Of a stretch of 64,000 nt of DNA, positions 58,714 through 64,000 are shown piece after piece (position 1 is the stretch's first letter; each line of letters begins with the position of its first letter). The translations under genes were made by a program, and so were the position numbers. Origin of the DNA: Anisodus tanguticus (Eukaryota > Streptophyta > Magnoliopsida > Solanales > Solanaceae); contig CM067541.1 in assembly GCA_034509755.1 (NCBI GenBank), positions 13,566,001-13,630,000 of the forward strand. Reading direction: 5' to 3'. The notes below the pieces were generated by a model that saw only the letters and a list, made by a program, of their open reading frames with translations, was not told the origin of the DNA and did not search any database.

Positions 58714-60020
58714 CAGACTTGAATTTTAGTGGGTAAATCCAGAGAAAGTGAGAAAAGTCATCTAATAACACAAGGTAAAATTTATGACCCAGTGAACTAA
58801 TGACATGAGATGTCCATAAATCTATATGAATAATATCAAACGGAGAAAATGTAACACTTAAAGAAGACTGAAAAGGGAGGCCAACGTGTTTGCCTAAAGG
58901 GAAATAAAAGCATTGTTGGGTAGGCTTCCCACTATAACAACGAATTAAATTATTGTTCCAAAGAAAATTAAAGACATAAGCTCCTAGGTGTCCAAGTCTA
59001 TTATGTCAGGTTGACGGAGAGATTGTTACTAAAGTGGTGGGAGGAGTGACATGGGCAGTTAGAGATGTGGGAGGGATGACACTGGCAGCGGATGTGGATA
59101 GGAAAGGATAGAGGTCCCCTTCACTATCACATCTTGTAAGGAGTTTTTCGGTACATAGGTCCGTTATAGAAAACCCAAATTGGTCAAAATTAATTGATAC
59201 GGAATTATCTGTGACAAATTTTCTAACTGAGATTAGGTCCTTGATAATGTGTGGGGCATAAAAGCCGTTATTTAGGGAGAAGTGGGGATGCGGTGGTGGG
59301 GTTAGAGTGTGGCCAAAACCTTAAATTAGAATGTGGTGACCATTTCCGACCAAAATGGATTGCGGAGTATTTAAATTTCGCATTTTAGGAAGATTACCAG
59401 AATTGTTGGTGAGGTGCGACATGGCCCCCGTATCCATATACCATGCATTATCGGGCTTCCGAGGAGTCAATATGCCAAAAGTCTGGCCCAAACTGGATTG
59501 GAGATGGCCCGTAGTAGGAAGTGGGCTCTAGGAAATTGGGCTTGACTTCTGTGGGCCGTCGGATGTGATCCCAAACTGTTGGGCCAGTGCTGGGTTGAAG
59601 GATTGTGGGTTGGATGGCCGTGGCCCAACAGTTCGTTTGGGACGAGCTGCATTGGTACTGGAAGGTGGGTCGCAGCTTCTGAGTTATGTCTGGTGGCTGC
59701 AGCTACTGGGCTCTGTCTGGGGGCTGCTGGGCCCAAATTAGAAGCCCAGTTCCCAGCTCGATCATTGCTGCCACTGTTGCGCCTCTGTCCACCGCCATAT
59801 TCGTGGTGGTTTCCGACCATGGTGGCTGCCAGAGATCGGGTAGGAGAGAGAAAATAACAAGAGGGAGTATATGAGGCAGAAACAGCCGTATACGGGGTGT
59901 ATAACAACTTAGGAGGTGGTATACGAATAGTATATAGTGGCAATGAGTTATATCAGCCATATACATAGTGTATATCAGCGTGTATATGTTGTATACAAGG
60001 GGTATACGACATGTTGGAGA
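58714..60020 (-). repeat. Right (antisense) arm of inverted repeat in family C
   Basis: On the minus strand it reads gag tail (ATMVGNHHEYGGGQRRNSGS, 59467-59943), protease AWYMDTGAMSHLTNNSGNLP near 59440-59390, then the integrase start HNRLGHLGAYVF and FDIIHIDLWTSHVISSLGHK. The protease core DTGA is intact here but changed in the left arm, so the right arm is not a simple recent copy of the left. Confidence 0.82.
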
Positions 60021-60079
60021 AATAGGGAAGGTAGTAGGGTTGTATGTTTTGGGTTGAGAAGGATTGTTGGCTTTGATAC

Positions 60080-60425
60080 TATCCCGCTCGAGTGCAGAAG
60101 CAGAGTACAGAGGTGTTGCCAATGTTGTTGTTGAGTCTATTGGCTCCTAGATCTACTTTTGGCCCTTCGGTGTCCTTTGCGTAAGGTGTCTATTGTAATA
60201 ACATATATGCTGTTTATTTATCTCACAATCCGGTTCAGCATCAGCGAACCAAACACATTGAGATAGATATACACTTTGTTCGTGAGAAGGTTTCTAACGG
60301 ACATGTCAAGGTATTGCATGTGCCTTCTTCATATCAGTATGCAGATATATTACCTAAAGGACTACCTAGACAGCTATTCCTCGACTTCAGATCCAGTCTA
60401 GCGTCCGGCCTCCTCCCGCTCCGAC
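60080..60425 (+). pseudogene. RNase H tail of family C element
   Basis: SRSSAEAEYRGVANVVVESI, then a stop and short loss, then YLSHNPVQHQRTKHIEIDIH, FVREKVSNGHVKVLHVPSSY and ADILPKGLPRQLFLDFRSSL. This is the C-terminal end of a copia polyprotein; RT is missing entirely. It ends just before the purine tract and 3' LTR. Confidence 0.82.
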
Positions 60426-60606
60426 TGAGGGGGCGTATTAGTGAATATTAGTAGAATATTCACTATATATTTTGTAATTATTAGTGTTGTATAATTATGG
60501 TAATTATAGTATCTCTTTTGTATTAGGATTCCATATTGTACACACTATATATATTGTATTAATGAGAAAGGCTCCCCAAGGGAGATTAATATAATTCTAC
60601 GAGAAC

Positions 60607-63489
60607 CAATTACATCCTCCTTTTTAATTTGATGAATGTAAAATCAAGTAAATCTTAAAACACATGGGAAGGATCGAGGATTAAAAAAATTAAGCAAGGA
60701 TGCATACATCTTAGCCACCGGCCATCCTTTTGCTAGCATTCGCTAATTATTTATTTATGCTGTAAAATAAATTTATTTTTGTTCTATTGGTCTTTACTCC
60801 GAATTAAAATGGGGTGGCTACTATAAATAGACAATTTTTGGACCACTTTGAGACTACAATTTTGGAAATGCTTCCATATTCACTGCACTGTTTAAGCCAC
60901 CGTATTAATTATTAAACAATAAACTTCTTTTATTTTATTTGTTTAGTTGTCCTTTTTTTCAAAAGAAAGAAATTAAAATAGGTACGCACATTTTCAGAAT
61001 TTATGGCTAATTAATTTAAAAGTAAAAGAGGATAAAGACATTTACGTAAACAAATTAATCTACGAAAAAGAGAGTATGTGGCTGCATGGCAATCACATGT
61101 CCATGACTTTAAATAGTTGTTAATTGGATGCAATACTTGAGATTATTAAAGCGTATATTTATATTGTTTTTTTGTTAGCTTGTCTAGTTTACATTGTCAT
61201 TGTATCATTTTATTGCTTGAGATGTCTCGTGCAGTCGTGCTATAATATAAAGTACCTTGTAGGGAACAACATGAGTTGTGGCGAGTTCTCTTCACCCTTA
61301 ATTAGAATTTCGGGTTTAAACCTTGACAATGTAAGAAATTCTATTGGGTGTGCTGGCCTCAAAAAAGGACCCTGCAGTGCGCAATTCGAATTTAGTTGGA
61401 TCCAATAAGGGCTCCAATACGGGCCGAATGCTGGGTGAAAAAACAAAAATCAAAAACCCGTGAAGGGAAAAAATATGTTTGTGAATTTTAAGTATAACTC
61501 CTAGTGAAATCTTCGCATGTTGTCCCTTTTTGAACAATTGTTTTGCAAAATGACAATTTCTTCTTTATTTCTATTGCAATTTATGAACCTTTAAGACCAC
61601 GGTCTAAAAATACTTTTTCAGTAAACTGGAAATTTTAATTACGAAAAAATGTTAATTAGAACACGGTCTAAAAGTTTATGAGTTATTGCAAATATTAAAC
61701 GACATCTAATATTTTATCCGCAAGGTTGAGGAATATACATGCAAACATTAAATTTGAATCTAATATTGTTCAACAAATGATTTCTCAAAGATTATATTTG
61801 TACACCTTTTAAAAATAAGGACAAATTTTAAATTATGACCAAAGACGACATTTGCAAAAACGAGCCTTATTTTCTAAGCATAACTCCTTGAGCAAATAAA
61901 AAAAATTACTACTAACTAAGACGTGTTTAATTAATTAAGCTTATAAGTTGATTAAATTAACTTACAAACATGTTTTAGCGATTGATGAAGATAATGATTC
62001 TTCTCACAAAGATGAGTATGTATTCATTTAGTAACTTTATTCGAGAGAACAATAACTATTTTGAGTACTATTCGTAAGTAATATAATAATCATCATTCTT
62101 TTCGTTTTCTTTTTACTTGTTACTCGATAATAATTTTATTTCATTTTATATGATATATTTTTTATTTTTAACTTTTTTTAACAAATAGTAACACTTTTGA
62201 TTCATATATAAAATAATTTAACTTTAAACTTTAATTTCACAATAAAAGCCATCATTGTTAAAGAATTAAGCAGAAGAACCAAATTTTGCTTTCACATATC
62301 CTTAGTCACGTGTACTTATAGAAAATAGTTTCTATTTTTATTCCTCTCCTTTCCCAAAGAACACCCAAACAAATGGTTTTCGTTTTTCCTTTTAAAGAAA
62401 ATAATTGTTCCATGTTATGAATCTAACACAAAAATGGAAGAAAATGCCGCCCAATAAAAATAGAAATTTTCACCAATTTACCCTTTTGGGGATAGCTTTT
62501 AAGTAAATGATCCGTTTTTGTTATTTCTCAAAAAAAATAATGAGAAAAAGTTACACTACATTCTACAAACTTGTAGATTTTTGAAGATAGTTTAATATTT
62601 TATCACTCCCAAAGGTCAGATTATATTTGCACAACTTGTAAAAATGGGGACAAAATTTAAATAGTGGCTTAAAAAGGGAATTTTGTGAAAACGCTAAAAA
62701 TAAAATTAAAAAAATTAGATTACCATGATTTTCATCGATTTAATTATTGTGAATAAATCTGAGCTTTCAACTTTAATTAAAAGATTAAGATACGATGGGT
62801 GGAGTGGCCAACATTTTGGGAATTCGTTTGGATTCTTACAAACTCAATGAAGGACACGTATATTTTCTAACACATTTTCCTATGTGTACGAATTACAATA
62901 TTTTATTTTTACATATTTAATAGGAAAATGAATAGTGTTCAAATTGTATATATATTCTTCACAGAAAAGATTCATATTTTCACGTGTTAATGCACCGGCT
63001 ATTGCGGACATTTTGATTGATAATCTTGATTGAGTCATAATTTGATATCTCCATATGGGGAAAAATAGAGGTGGAAGCAATAAAGACGGAGAAGGAAATA
63101 AACTATATAATTTGTTTTGACGTACAAAATTTACATAATAATTTTATTTAATATATTATCAAAGTAATAGAGATTTTGATTCAAATCTTACTATCCCTCG
63201 TTATATATATAAACGAACCTTTGTGTATTTGACTTATAAAAAAAATCAAACCAACACATGAAGAATATGTTTTTTTTTTTATTCTTGCTACTATATATCA
63301 TCATTAATAATATAAAATTTTAGATAAACTCATCATACAATTTAACACAATGAAAAAAGAAAAGACAACGAATGAAGAAAGATTTAAAGGAAAGAAGATA
63401 AAATTTAAACTTTTAGATGAGTACAACATACTATAGTGATGGATCAATTAAAGGAATGCCAAATTAATTGGAAGAGCGCAGGCATAGTA
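60607..63489. other. AT-rich intergenic DNA, no gene supported
   Basis: Several short frames exist (for example 61124-61408), but none shows known motifs or a plausible gene structure. The phrase CACGGTCTAAAA occurs twice (about 61600 and 61662), hinting at an old repeat. Nothing else was identified. Confidence 0.45.
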
Positions 63490-64000
63490 GGTTTGAAGTA
63501 AGGCTGGCCAGTGGGCCGGGACGGCCCGACCCGACCCCGACCCCGACCCGCCCCAGTCCCGAGCCCGCCCCGATCCCGAGTTAAAAAAAACGGTAGCGGG
63601 ACTCGAACTCGGGACGGGACAATGTCTCGTCCCGCCCGTCCCGAACCCGCCCTCGAGCCCGCCAAACCCGAGCCCGATCCCGCCCGAGAGCCCCCTTTGC
63701 AAATATAACCGTTGCACCAACGACCATTTTAGATTTTGGTCGTTGGGCAACGGCCATTTTTGGCCTCCCCCCTCCCCCAACCCCCCTACCCCTTAATATT
63801 TATTTTTAACCCATAAGTTATTATATTTACACTTTAACCCAATTTTCCAACTATAAATAACTCATTTTCTCTTCATATTTCTCACAAATCTTCCTACAAT
63901 CTCTCTAATCTCTCGATATATTTCTCTACAAGTCTACATTGTTTACTAAATATTCAATTTTATTTATTCATTTGGGAATTGTGAGTGAAGTTGGCAACTA
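63490..64000 (+). mobile_element. Probable 5' end of a hAT transposon (continues off-window)
   Basis: GGCTGGCCAGTGGGCCGGGA at 63503 begins a very GC-rich block built from CCCGACCCGACCCC and its reverse (CTCGGGACGGGACAATG), like the subterminal arrays of plant Ac/BED-finger hAT elements. It is followed by CAACGACC / GGTCGTTGGGCAACGG inverted motifs, a pyrimidine-rich stretch, and a TATA box. The transposase would lie beyond 64000. The left target duplication cannot be verified without the other end. Confidence 0.45.
63852..63859 (+). promoter_or_regulatory. TATA box of the putative hAT element
   Basis: TATAAATA in a pyrimidine-rich context, followed by a C/T-rich leader (TCTCTTCATATTTCTCACAA). 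It would place a transcript start near 63885-63895. Confidence 0.45.

Larger units (their letters stand above)
56383..60601 (+). mobile_element. Chimaeric Ty1/copia element, family C (4219 bp)
   Basis: 5' LTR 56383-56540 (158 bp) and 3' LTR 60436-60601 (166 bp) share ATAGTATCTCTTTTGTATTA-like and AATGAGAAAGGCTCCCCAAG-like sequence. The target duplication AGAAC lies at 56378-56382 and 60602-60606. The primer site TGGTATCAGAGGCAGG starts at 56541, and the purine tract ACTGAGGGGGCG ends at 60435. The interior is not a normal gag-pol: TRIM sequence, a tyrosine-rich minisatellite, gag/protease/integrase pieces, the same region again in reverse, and finally an RNase H tail. Confidence 0.88.

Noticed and set aside
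61124..61408. 94-codon plus frame with a hydrophobic start
   Set aside because: It resembles a membrane segment, but this is expected from T-rich codons. No family similarity or gene structure was seen.
63448..63780. Two overlapping frames rich in Gly/Arg/Pro at the window end
   Set aside because: Low-complexity translation of CCCGACC-type arrays; it has no start context or domain and fits hAT subterminal DNA better.

Overview
The window looks like a nuclear segment from a dicot of the nightshade family (Solanaceae). The background is AT-rich, and it carries short repeats typical of that family: TS-type SINEs with GTT-repeat tails, a tRNA-headed SINE of the kind common in Solanaceae, Stowaway MITEs and Met-tRNA-primed Ty1/copia and TRIM elements. 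The genus cannot be fixed from the sequence alone. Only two host genes look intact; most of the window is transposon sequence in several nested layers.

Left end (1-6 kb): nine exons of a subfamily II serine carboxypeptidase-like gene on the minus strand. The reading frame is open, and only the last exon lies outside the window. Its introns are crowded with four copies of a small hAT-type MITE, two TS-type SINEs, a solo LTR and a tandem expansion of the start of intron 1. From 5.9 to 12.4 kb there are a SINE, a three-LTR TRIM array carrying an antisense copia gag fragment, two Stowaway MITEs, a second solo LTR of the same family as the one in the gene, and a short unidentified coding remnant.

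Middle (12.4-36 kb): an 8.9-kb decayed Ty1/copia element with 1.5-kb LTRs (family A, minus strand). It is followed by a decayed four-exon gene (22.5-30.7 kb) that resembles a Solanaceae cystatin-fold family. A complete 5-kb copia element (family B, minus strand) sits inside exon 2 of that gene with a perfect target duplication, and intron 1 holds a third solo LTR and a Stowaway MITE. Then come quiet AT-rich DNA, a TRIM-like remnant, a family B solo LTR and more SINEs and MITEs.

Right part (37-64 kb): a compact three-exon R2R3-MYB gene of subgroup 20 (MYB108/MYB112-like) at 37.4-39.5 kb, apparently intact. Beyond it lies a rearranged block. A 1.3-kb segment occurs twice, each time directly before a family A LTR. 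The first copy leads into a truncated family A element. The second LTR is split by a second family B element. At 56.4-60.6 kb is a chimaeric copia element (family C) whose 5' part is TRIM sequence and whose interior is a large inverted repeat. The last 500 bp look like the 5' end of a hAT transposon running out of the window.

The retroelements share signals: tRNA-iMet primer sites, purine tracts and 5-bp target duplications. Every gag/pol frame seen carries stops or frameshifts, so none appears able to move by itself. Exon, LTR and target-site positions were worked out by hand from splice phases, TG..CA ends and flanking duplications.
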